A stretch of DNA of 7,717 nucleotides, taken from JACQCF01 sp043742785. Its GTDB lineage: Bacteria; Omnitrophota; Gorgyraeia; Zapsychrales; Fredricksoniimonadaceae. The stretch is taken from positions 1 through 7,717 of the forward strand of contig JAYTXU010000008.1 of NCBI GenBank assembly GCA_043742785.1, given 5' to 3'. How positions within the stretch are numbered: the stretch's first letter is position 1; the number at the start of each line of letters is the position of its first letter. This document shows positions 1-5,846 of the stretch, piece after piece. The notes beneath the pieces were generated by a model. The model ran no database searches. It saw only the letters and a program-made list of their open reading frames with translations, and was not told the origin of the DNA. The position numbers were made by a program, and so were the translations under genes.

Positions 1-498
1 GAGGTAGCAGCTGATCCTCAAGGGGTTGCTAAACCTATGTTTGGCGCATCTGTTAATATTGTTGGTAACAGTGAACATGGGGCAGTTTTATTCCATCAAT
101 CCTGCACCATGTGTCATGGGCCTCATGGAAATACTAAGACTCCTGGTTTTAATGCGCTAAAAGGAGTGCCAACATTAAATCCAATTAGGCAGGAGTTATT
201 TAACTCTGACTCAACAACATTTATTCAGAAAATTGATATCTTTATTCAGCACGGTGCGCCCGCTCTTGTCGAAGGTGGACCAGCTATGCCTAATTTTGGT
301 GATACGAATACCTTAACTCAGGCACAGATTGCAGATATTGAATCTTACATACTTACCTTAAATGGAGTAGATCGTACAAAAATTATTAATCCTGGGGTAG
401 ATCCAAAAGAATTCTTTTTTATTCTTATTAATACAACCTTGGTTATTGTTCTTTTATCAGCTTTGTATTGGTTTGTTTTAAAGTTTCTTAAAATATAA
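1..498 (+). CDS. Membrane-anchored monohaem cytochrome c, C-terminal part (5' partial)
   Basis: The reading frame is open from base 1, so the true start lies upstream and the ATG at 37 is probably internal. One haem-binding CTMCH motif is encoded at 103-117, and the methionine in PAMPNFGD (codon at 286) is the likely sixth haem ligand. The segment TLTQAQIADIESYI is the usual C-terminal helix of a class I cytochrome c. A hydrophobic stretch (about 409-486) followed by KFLKI then forms one C-terminal membrane helix, placing the haem domain outside the cytoplasmic membrane. It ends 2 bases before ctaA, so it probably belongs to the oxidase operon. It may pass electrons to the oxidase, or be the end of a larger oxidase or quinol:cytochrome c reductase subunit. 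The missing N-terminus prevents a firmer name. Cytochrome c identity is certain; the specific role is inference. Confidence 0.85.
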   Translation, partial: EVAADPQGVAKPMFGASVNIVGNSEHGAVLFHQSCTMCHGPHGNTKTPGFNALKGVPTLNPIRQELFNSDSTTFIQKIDIFIQHGAPALVEGGPAMPNFGDTNTLTQAQIADIESYILTLNGVDRTKIINPGVDPKEFFFILINTTLVIVLLSALYWFVLKFLKI

Positions 499-500
499 TT

Positions 501-1505
501 TTGCAGAATAAATTATCTCTCCTTAGAGTCTTTTCTAAAATTCTTTGCATCTTAACTTTATTCCTTATTTTTCTAGGGGGTTTGGTTAAAAGTACAGAGT
601 CTGGTTTATCTGTTCCCGATTGGCCAACGACTTACGGCAAGTTCATGTTTGCCTTTCCTTTAGACCAAATGGTGGGAGGGATCAAATACGAACATACCCA
701 TCGTATGCTAGCTTCTATTGTTGGATTATTAACACTTGTTTTAGCTGTTTGGTTATGGAAATCTCCCGTCAGTCTTTGGATAAAACGATTAGGTCTTATT
801 GCCTTTTTAACTGTAATGGCTCAAGGAATATTAGGTGGATTAACTGTTAAATATTTCTTACCTGTCTGGCTATCCATGATGCATGGAGTCTTAGCACAGA
901 CATTTCTGCTTATTCTCATTATGATTGCTTATGGATTATCCAAAGAACATCAATATCGGCGCCAATTAGATGATGCCGTTGATGGTAAATGGATTCGATT
1001 TATTTTGATATTTACAGGAATGCTTTATATTCAGCTAATTCTAGGAAATTGGATGCGACACACTCAGTCAGGATTGGCTATTCCAGATTTTCCAACTATG
1101 GGAGGGGCGATTATCCCCACCATGAATCAGGCCATGCTTGATCATATCAATGCCTGGCGGTTTGAGAACAATTTAGAACCTGTCACTAAGCTTCAGATAT
1201 ATATCCATTTACTACATCGTATTTGGGCATTTCTTATTTTACTTAAATTGATGTATATTAATTACATGGCCTATCAAAAGTATTTAGGTAGACCGTTGGT
1301 TATGAAAACCTTATTTCTATTAAATTTAACCGTAGCTGTGCAGATTATGCTTGGAATTTCAACGGTATTATTTAAAAAAGAAGTAATTGTCACTACTTTT
1401 CATGTTACAGGGGGAGCGATTGTCTTGGCACTTAGTTTTATTTTATTGCTTCGCTCAAGCCCTAGTTCTTGGAAAGACTTTATTCAACAACTTAAAACTA
1501 AATGA
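501..1505 (+). CDS. ctaA: Haem A synthase (COX15/CtaA family)
   Basis: This multi-pass membrane enzyme oxidises the C8 methyl of haem O to a formyl group, giving haem A for aa3-type cytochrome oxidases. The 334-residue protein has the expected two-fold repeat. The first half has GGLVKSTESGLSVPDWP (26-42), then E64-x-x-H67-R and M-H128-G. The second half has SGLAIPDFP (190-198), H239-R and F-H301. The four histidines match the paired haem ligands of the family. The only cysteine is C16 in helix 1, so the extracellular cysteine pair of the Bacillus-type enzyme is absent. The best start is TTG at 501, because an in-frame stop at 489-491 leaves only rarer ATA/ATT codons before it. No clear Shine-Dalgarno site is seen; the upstream stop is 2 bases away, which suggests translational coupling. 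It overlaps ctaB by ATGA. Confidence 0.93.
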   Translation: MQNKLSLLRVFSKILCILTLFLIFLGGLVKSTESGLSVPDWPTTYGKFMFAFPLDQMVGGIKYEHTHRMLASIVGLLTLVLAVWLWKSPVSLWIKRLGLIAFLTVMAQGILGGLTVKYFLPVWLSMMHGVLAQTFLLILIMIAYGLSKEHQYRRQLDDAVDGKWIRFILIFTGMLYIQLILGNWMRHTQSGLAIPDFPTMGGAIIPTMNQAMLDHINAWRFENNLEPVTKLQIYIHLLHRIWAFLILLKLMYINYMAYQKYLGRPLVMKTLFLLNLTVAVQIMLGISTVLFKKEVIVTTFHVTGGAIVLALSFILLLRSSPSSWKDFIQQLKTK

Positions 1506-2365
1506 ACAAGAAATTATTCAATGCCTATATCGAATTAACCAAGCCTAGCATTATGATGCTTATTTTGGTGACTACTACTTTAGGTTTTTATTTTGCTGAA
1601 GGAGGTATACATCATCTTTGGATCTTATTTTATACGTTGCTAGGAGCTGGTTTGACCTGTGCTGGTTCAGGAACACTGAATCATTATCTCGAACGTGATA
1701 GTGATGCTTTGATGAATAGAACTAAGAACAGACCTATTCCATCAGGTCTTATTAACCCCGCTGATGCCTTAGGATTCGGTATCTTATTAATTCTTTTTGG
1801 ACTTATTATTTTGTGTCTTAAAATTAACTTATTAACAGCTTTTTTAAGTTTATTGACGGCATTTTTATATACTTTAGTTTATACACCTATGAAAAAACTG
1901 ACATGGCTTAATACCACCATTGGAGCCATTCCTGGAGCTATTCCAGCCATGGGAGGATGGGCTGCCGCCCGAGGAGAATTGGGAATTGAAGCCTGGGTTT
2001 TATTTTTGATTCTATTTGCTTGGCAGCATCCACATTTTTATGCCATTGCCTGGATGTATAAAGAAGATTATAAAAAAGCGGGTTTTCAAATGCTTCCTTG
2101 TGTTTATCCAGATAGTCGTTTTACCTTAGCGCAAATTATGGCATTTAGTCTTTTAATGGTGAGTTTTTCAATTCTTCCTAGCATGATTGGAATGTCAGGT
2201 AAGATTTATTTTTGGGGAGCGCTGTTCTTAGGTATTGGATTTTTATGGTATGCTTGGAAATTTCAAGGATCACCGACAGTTTTAACCGCACGTAAAATCT
2301 TACTTGCTTCCGTCTTTTATTTACCTCTTTTACTCTTATTTATCATCATCGACAATGTTCTCTAA
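1502..2365 (+). CDS. ctaB: Haem O synthase (protohaem IX farnesyltransferase)
   Basis: This UbiA-family membrane prenyltransferase adds a farnesyl group from farnesyl diphosphate to haem B, giving haem O, the substrate of CtaA. At 287 residues it has normal length. The first Mg-diphosphate motif is N60-x3-E64-x3-D68, followed by the family-specific MNRTKNRP (71-78). The second conserved region is YTPMKKLTWLNT (127-138) with GAIPGAIPAMGGW, and WQHPHFY (174-180) with D189 is typical of CtaB/CyoE/COX10. About eight or nine hydrophobic helices are visible. Its ATG overlaps the ctaA stop (ATGA, 1502-1505), so the two enzymes of consecutive haem A steps are probably translated in a coupled way. Its 3' end overlaps the start of the Sco gene. 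I see nothing broken or unusual. Confidence 0.95.
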   Translation: MNKKLFNAYIELTKPSIMMLILVTTTLGFYFAEGGIHHLWILFYTLLGAGLTCAGSGTLNHYLERDSDALMNRTKNRPIPSGLINPADALGFGILLILFGLIILCLKINLLTAFLSLLTAFLYTLVYTPMKKLTWLNTTIGAIPGAIPAMGGWAAARGELGIEAWVLFLILFAWQHPHFYAIAWMYKEDYKKAGFQMLPCVYPDSRFTLAQIMAFSLLMVSFSILPSMIGMSGKIYFWGALFLGIGFLWYAWKFQGSPTVLTARKILLASVFYLPLLLLFIIIDNVL

Positions 2366-2936
2366 GAAATTCATCTTCAGCCAAGTTATCTTTCTTATCG
2401 TAGCGGCTTCTTTAGTTATGCTCTATCGTCGCCCTGTCGCTGTGCCTCTGAATGTCTTGGCTCAAGTTAATGATTTTAAACTGATTAATAGCGATAGCCA
2501 AGAAATCAGTTTAAAGGATTTTAAAGGTAAGATATGGGTAGCAGATTTTTTCTTTACAAGCTGTGGGACAATTTGTCCTATGATGGGTTCTCATATGGGG
2601 CGCTTACAAAGAACCTTCCAATCCTATCCAGATGTAAAATTAGTATCTTTCTCAGTTAATCCTGAACAAGACAACCCAGAAGTCTTAAAAAAATATGCTA
2701 AGAAATACCATGCGGATACTCGTCAATGGTTTTTCTTAACAGGAAGTCGTGAAGAAATTACTAAACTCATGGTTACTTCTTTCAAAATGGGAGATATTAA
2801 GGAGCCTATTTTTCACAGCTCTTATTTTACCTTAGTTGATAGGCAAGGAAAAATAAGGGGGTATTATGACAGCGCAAATGTTAAAAATATTGACAAAGTT
2901 ATCCTAGACCTTAAACAGCTTCTTAAATCAGAATAA
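2355..2936 (+). CDS. SCO1/SenC-family copper chaperone for cytochrome oxidase
   Basis: Sco proteins are membrane-anchored, thioredoxin-fold copper carriers that help build the CuA centre of cytochrome oxidase. This 193-residue reading begins with one membrane helix (about 7-23), leaving the rest outside the membrane. The copper-binding C70-G-T-I-C74-P motif sits after WVADFFFTS, and the third ligand is H154 in PIFHSSYFTLVD. FTLVDRQGKIRGYYD is the usual Sco C-terminal strand region. I chose ATG at 2355, which overlaps the end of ctaB by 11 bases. An in-frame TTG at 2304 would add 17 hydrophobic residues inside ctaB and is less likely. No good ribosome-binding site precedes either start, which fits coupling to ctaB. 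Its place beside ctaA/ctaB and a DUF420 gene supports a role in oxidase assembly. Confidence 0.92.
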   Translation: MFSKKFIFSQVIFLIVAASLVMLYRRPVAVPLNVLAQVNDFKLINSDSQEISLKDFKGKIWVADFFFTSCGTICPMMGSHMGRLQRTFQSYPDVKLVSFSVNPEQDNPEVLKKYAKKYHADTRQWFFLTGSREEITKLMVTSFKMGDIKEPIFHSSYFTLVDRQGKIRGYYDSANVKNIDKVILDLKQLLKSE

Positions 2937-2940
2937 TTTT

Positions 2941-3366
2941 ATGAATTTACCGCTTCTTCCCACCATTAATGCTTCTTTAAATGCCTTGGCTGGAATATTT
3001 CTCGTTCTAGGTTTTCTAGCTATTAAGCGTAAGGATCGAGTGCAACATAAGAAATTAATGTTTTGCGCTTTCTTTTCATCAGCATTGTTCTTATGCTGTT
3101 ATCTTTATTATCATTTAACGTCAAGAGGGATCACTCATTATCAGGGGAAGGGGATATTGAAGTTTCTTTATTTACTTATACTAATTCCTCACTCAATTCT
3201 GGCTGTATTGATCGTACCCTTTATTATTATGGCAATTTGCTATGCCCTCAAAGGTCAATTCGATAAACACACCAAGATTACCCGCTGGCTGTATCCTACC
3301 TGGGTTTATGTTTCTGTTACTGGAGTTTTGATTTATTTAATGCTTTATATCTTTCCTGCGGGTTAA
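2941..3366 (+). CDS. DUF420 family membrane protein, CtaM-like oxidase assembly factor
   Basis: This 141-residue protein has four hydrophobic helices (about 10-28, 39-57, 74-101, 116-138). It fits the DUF420 pattern: LPTINASLNALAG at the start, R-V-Q-H36-K-K, Y-H58-L-T-S, IP-H84-S-I-L and a late D-K-H110-x-K-x-x-R. Conserved membrane histidines of this kind are proposed to handle copper. In Firmicutes the family member CtaM is needed for haem-copper oxidase function; transfer of that role here is inference, strengthened by the upstream Sco, ctaA and ctaB genes. It starts 4 bases after the Sco stop with no clear Shine-Dalgarno site. Its TAA lies in a TTAA that also holds the stop of the converging gene. 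It is the last + strand gene of the cluster, and no terminator is visible after it. Confidence 0.88.
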   Translation: MNLPLLPTINASLNALAGIFLVLGFLAIKRKDRVQHKKLMFCAFFSSALFLCCYLYYHLTSRGITHYQGKGILKFLYLLILIPHSILAVLIVPFIIMAICYALKGQFDKHTKITRWLYPTWVYVSVTGVLIYLMLYIFPAG

Positions 3367-3731
3367 GATCTTCGAAAAGGTTTCATTAAAAACTGTCCAC
3401 GTTTCTTTGCTTGTCCCCAAACAAAATCAAATTGACCAAGAATAGTTCCAAAGAATATTAATCCAAGTTGGTAGGTTGGAGGTATTAAAGGAATGTAAAC
3501 TAAAACAACGATCCAAAAAGGTGTATGATCAGTAATTCCCACTAAATGAAAAATAATTTTCTTCACAGGAAGAATAAGCATACCTGCTAATGAATAGGCT
3601 ATCATAATGAGCCAGTAATCTTTATCGCTATCAATATTCCATTTAATCTTAATTCTTTTTTTATTAGCAAGTAGAATAATACCAACCACAAGCACAATAA
3701 CAATTTCTGTAATCCAATGTTTTAAATCCAT
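3363..3731 (-). CDS. Small membrane protein, DUF6787-like
   Basis: This 122-residue protein has an N-terminal membrane helix (about 6-22), a basic stretch (NKKRIKIKW) and two or three further hydrophobic segments (about 40-64 and 71-97). It ends with a basic tail, KPFRRS. The pattern W31..W40, a PVKK/LVGI turn, then P85-x-YQ-x-G-x-I-x-FG-x-x-LGQFDFVW resembles the DUF6787 family as I remember it; a profile search would settle this. The function is unknown. The start is supported by an AAGGGA-like ribosome-binding site a few bases before the ATG at 3731. It lies 78 bases after fdxA on the same strand, but a hairpin sits between them, so expression may be reduced or separate. Its stop overlaps that of the converging DUF420 gene by 4 bases. 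Confidence 0.75.
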   Translation of the reverse strand: MDLKHWITEIVIVLVVGIILLANKKRIKIKWNIDSDKDYWLIMIAYSLAGMLILPVKKIIFHLVGITDHTPFWIVVLVYIPLIPPTYQLGLIFFGTILGQFDFVWGQAKKRGQFLMKPFRRS

Positions 3732-3752
3732 AACATTCCCTTATTTAATAAA

Positions 3753-3786
3753 CAATCCCTAGCATTACTAATAACGCTAGGGATTG
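3753..3786 (-). terminator. Hairpin after fdxA, probable intrinsic terminator or attenuator
   Basis: The arms CAATCCCTAGC (3753-3763) and GCTAGGGATTG (3776-3786) are perfect 11-base inverse complements. The stem extends inward by four more pairs around a short loop. The pair between 3764 and 3775 is G-U in - strand RNA but an A-C mismatch in + strand RNA, so the structure is best on the - strand. On that strand it is followed by TTTATTAAATAA, which is U-rich but interrupted. It starts 23 bases after the fdxA stop and ends 21 bases before the next gene's ATG. It most likely ends or weakens the fdxA transcript, or stabilises its 3' end. Confidence 0.72.
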
Positions 3787-3809
3787 AGATTCTAACAGTT
3801 TCCCAATCT

Positions 3810-4091
3810 TTATTTTGGTGGAACCAAAGGAGTTTTCTTTTGATTAATCATTGGTAATTCTTTAGATTTTTGTGTATTCAAATCTATATAACTTTTGAAT
3901 TTCTCTGGGATATCGCTATCTGTATAAATAGCTTGAACAGGGCATTCAGGAATACAAGCACCGCAATCAATACAGACTTCGGGATCGATAACAAGCATTT
4001 CAGCATCTTCATGAAAACAATCAACAGGACAGACGGTAACACAATCCGTATATTTACATTTAATACAGGGTTCAGTAACAATATGAGCCAT
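3810..4091 (-). CDS. fdxA: Seven-iron ferredoxin FdxA ([3Fe-4S][4Fe-4S])
   Basis: This soluble electron carrier matches the Azotobacter FdI/FdxA type. C9, C17 and C50 should bind the 3Fe-4S cluster, and C21, C40, C43 and C46 the 4Fe-4S cluster; the spacings in CIKCKYTDCVTVCPVDCF and CIDCGACIPECP are as expected. C12 and C25 are additional cysteines also common in the family. At 93 residues it is shorter than the roughly 105-110 usual for FdxA: it stops after KKTPLVPPK and lacks most of the C-terminal extension. The start is supported by an AGGAG ribosome-binding site (complement of 4098-4102) six bases before the ATG. It lies 62 bases after the radical SAM gene on the same strand and has a candidate promoter of its own. 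It could reduce that enzyme, but other partners are possible. Confidence 0.95.
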   Translation of the reverse strand: MAHIVTEPCIKCKYTDCVTVCPVDCFHEDAEMLVIDPEVCIDCGACIPECPVQAIYTDSDIPEKFKSYIDLNTQKSKELPMINQKKTPLVPPK

Positions 4092-4130
4092 GAAATTCTC
4101 CTAAAATAAACTGTTAATAATTAATTTAAA

Positions 4131-4157
4131 ATTATCATACCAAACTAACGATGTCAA
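4131..4157 (-). promoter_or_regulatory. Candidate fdxA promoter
   Basis: On the - strand a perfect TTGACA (complement of 4152-4157) is followed after 15 bases by GATAAT (complement of 4131-4136), five of six matches to the -10 consensus. The spacer is shorter than the usual 17, which lowers confidence. The -35 box overlaps the stop codon of the radical SAM gene, and the -10 lies about 40 bases before the fdxA ATG. If real, fdxA can be transcribed apart from the upstream gene. Confidence 0.45.
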
Positions 4158-5683
4158 TGAGTAGGTACAGGAAAAAGAACTGTAGCAGGTCTCACTTTGC
4201 GATGTAAAAATTTTGTTTTAGGTTTATCTTGCAAACCTTGCCCTCTTAATACGCGTACAAACTTCTCAGCAAAATATTGAATAAAAGCTTTAAATCCATG
4301 TAATTTTCTCAAAAAATCACCAACGGTATTAATGGAAATAAACATACGCCAAATTTGTTTAGGACGTAAATAAAATTCTTTTAAACCGATATCAATATGT
4401 TCATCAATATCTTTATGAGAAAACTGAGGATAGGAAAGTAAAGTACGTTGTTCACCAGATGGTGTTAACCAATCACGCCAATCTTTAGCCAAAATATAAT
4501 TATTCTCTTTAGCCCATTTATAAAGTGATGTGCCAGGATAGGAGGCTACACCGGTAATTTGAATAGTATCCAAAGGCATCGATTTGGCTAATTCAATCGT
4601 TTTACGGGCGCTTTCCTTAGTTTCACCAGGAGCCCCAATCATAAAACACCCATGAATAGTAAACCCATTTTTATGAGCAGCTTCAGAATACTTACGTGCC
4701 ATATCTACCGACACTCCACCTTTACGAATAACACGCAAATGTTCATCCGTACCAAATTCAAAACCTGTCATCAACATACGGCAACCAGCTTCACGCATTA
4801 AAGGAAGAAGATCTAAATCTGTATTAACTCGCATATTGCAAGACCAGCTGATACGTTTGTTGATCCCTTTTTCAATAATTAGATTACAAACATCAATGAC
4901 ATGCTGACGTTCAGCGGCGAAAGTATCCGTTTCAAACATAATCTCACGAATTTGAGGGTGAAGCTTTAAATCATGTTCCATTTCAGCAACAACTAAATCT
5001 GCACGTCTATTACGTAATTTATAACCGTACATCAATTGAGGGTCACGACAAAAAGTGCAGGCATTATTACACCCACGACCCGTCATCAAGGTTAGGAATG
5101 GAAATTTCTTTCCTCCATCAGGATACCATTCTGGTTTAATCAATTGCCAAGCAGGAAAGGGAAGTTCATTCACATTAATATCAGGTCTTGGTAGGTTTTT
5201 TCTAACCTTGCTCTCACGAATATAACAAAGACCTAAATTCTTCTCATCAGCAATTCCGTTAGCTAGATCACGCAAGGAGTAGTCATATTCACGAGGCATA
5301 ACGTAATCGACAACGCCAGAAGCAATTTCAAAAGTATTATCGATCTCAGCAGTAGCGTGTTGACCAATAAAAACAATTTTACAATTAATTCTATCTTTAA
5401 TAATCTTAGCTTGTTCAATATCAGAATAAATAGAGGGAGTTGTTACATGCATGACCAAAAGTTCAGGTTTAAGGTCAACGGTCGTTTCTATGGATTCTTC
5501 TGCTGTAAAATTACGAGCAGCTGCTTCGACATAATGAACATTATGACCAGCATCAATGAGAACTTGAGCAGCTGTTAAAAGATATTCAGGATGACGTTGA
5601 ACGCGACCGCGAGACTTGGCAGCCCAACGAGCAACTCTGACGAAATCATCCCCAAAGGAGGGATTAAGAATAACTATGTTCAT
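4154..5683 (-). CDS. Cobalamin-binding radical SAM enzyme (class B-like)
   Basis: The 509-residue protein has an N-terminal Rossmann-like B12-binding domain (about 1-140), beginning MNIVILNPSF with the AGHNVHYVEA strand. A radical SAM barrel follows (about 190-400). The cluster motif is C205-x3-C209-x2-C212 in GRGCNNACTFC. GFEFGTDEHL (307-316), FMIGAPGET (347-355) and YPGTSLY are the usual later motifs. A C-terminal segment with FYLRPKQIWRM completes the BchE/HpnJ-like architecture. No clear DxHxxG cobalamin ligand is present, which is common in this class. Such enzymes methylate or rearrange unactivated carbons in lipids, tetrapyrroles, sugars or natural products; the substrate cannot be read here. 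I chose ATG at 5683, where the B12 domain begins. A TTG at 5752 would add 23 unrelated residues and lies in a likely promoter. No convincing ribosome-binding site precedes 5683. Confidence 0.88.
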   Translation of the reverse strand: MNIVILNPSFGDDFVRVARWAAKSRGRVQRHPEYLLTAAQVLIDAGHNVHYVEAAARNFTAEESIETTVDLKPELLVMHVTTPSIYSDIEQAKIIKDRINCKIVFIGQHATAEIDNTFEIASGVVDYVMPREYDYSLRDLANGIADEKNLGLCYIRESKVRKNLPRPDINVNELPFPAWQLIKPEWYPDGGKKFPFLTLMTGRGCNNACTFCRDPQLMYGYKLRNRRADLVVAEMEHDLKLHPQIREIMFETDTFAAERQHVIDVCNLIIEKGINKRISWSCNMRVNTDLDLLPLMREAGCRMLMTGFEFGTDEHLRVIRKGGVSVDMARKYSEAAHKNGFTIHGCFMIGAPGETKESARKTIELAKSMPLDTIQITGVASYPGTSLYKWAKENNYILAKDWRDWLTPSGEQRTLLSYPQFSHKDIDEHIDIGLKEFYLRPKQIWRMFISINTVGDFLRKLHGFKAFIQYFAEKFVRVLRGQGLQDKPKTKFLHRKVRPATVLFPVPTH

Positions 5684-5723
5684 AATCAAAAAATTGGATA
5701 AATAATGGTTTAAAATCGTTTCT

Positions 5724-5752
5724 ATCTTATATCTGACCTTAAGAGGGTGCAA
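5724..5752 (-). promoter_or_regulatory. Weak candidate promoter for the radical SAM gene
   Basis: On the - strand TTGCAC (complement of 5747-5752) is followed after 17 bases by TAAGAT (complement of 5724-5729), a 3/6 and 4/6 match to the consensus boxes. TATAAG two bases upstream is an alternative -10. Transcription would start about 30 bases before the ATG at 5683. The match is modest; its position in the divergent intergenic region is its main support. Confidence 0.3.
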
Positions 5753-5754
5753 CA

Positions 5755-5782
5755 GAAATTTATAAATCTTCTTATAGATTTC
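5755..5782. repeat. AT-rich imperfect dyad between divergent genes
   Basis: GAAATTTATAA (5755-5765) and TTATAGATTTC (5772-5782) are inverse complements except for one T-G position, with the 6-base spacer ATCTTC. The dyad lies just upstream of both candidate promoters. It could be a regulator-binding site, or a weak RNA hairpin in a transcript from further upstream. Such AT-rich dyads also arise by chance in AT-rich spacers. Confidence 0.4.
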
Positions 5783-5786
5783 TCAT

Positions 5787-5814
5787 TTGCGTTTACAGAG
5801 GCTTATGTTATAAT
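5787..5814 (+). promoter_or_regulatory. Extended -10 promoter of the ABC-F gene
   Basis: TGT-TATAAT (5806-5814) is a perfect -10 box with the extended TGn element. The -35 is weak: TTGCGT (5787-5792) at 16 bases spacing matches only its first three bases, as is usual when an extended -10 is present. A better-looking TTTACA at 5792-5797 is only 11 bases away and cannot pair with this -10. Transcription would begin near 5821, leaving a short leader that holds AAAGGA (5834-5839). Confidence 0.7.
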
Positions 5815-5846
5815 TTCGCCTTCGAAAATAATTAAAGGATTAATTT

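Noticed and set aside
620..850. 76-residue + strand frame inside ctaA
   Set aside because: It lies fully inside a well-supported conserved gene and its residues resemble no family.
2304..2354. N-terminal extension of the Sco protein from TTG at 2304
   Set aside because: It would lie inside ctaB; the ATG at 2355 gives a normal single-anchor Sco protein.
3063..3266. 67-residue + strand frame inside the DUF420 gene
   Set aside because: It is an out-of-frame shadow of a conserved gene with no domain of its own.
3870..4109. Overlapping frames on both strands within fdxA
   Set aside because: The ferredoxin frame holds all cluster cysteines and a good ribosome-binding site; the other frames have neither.
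5357..5578. 73-residue + strand frame opposite the radical SAM gene
   Set aside because: It is antisense to the conserved B12-binding domain and has no recognisable features.
4154..5683. Naming the radical SAM enzyme HpnJ or BchE
   Set aside because: The architecture is shared, but no hopanoid or chlorophyll genes are nearby and the motifs seen are common to the whole class.
5684..5752. N-terminal extension of the radical SAM protein from TTG at 5752
   Set aside because: The 23 extra residues precede the natural start of the B12 domain and overlap a likely promoter region.
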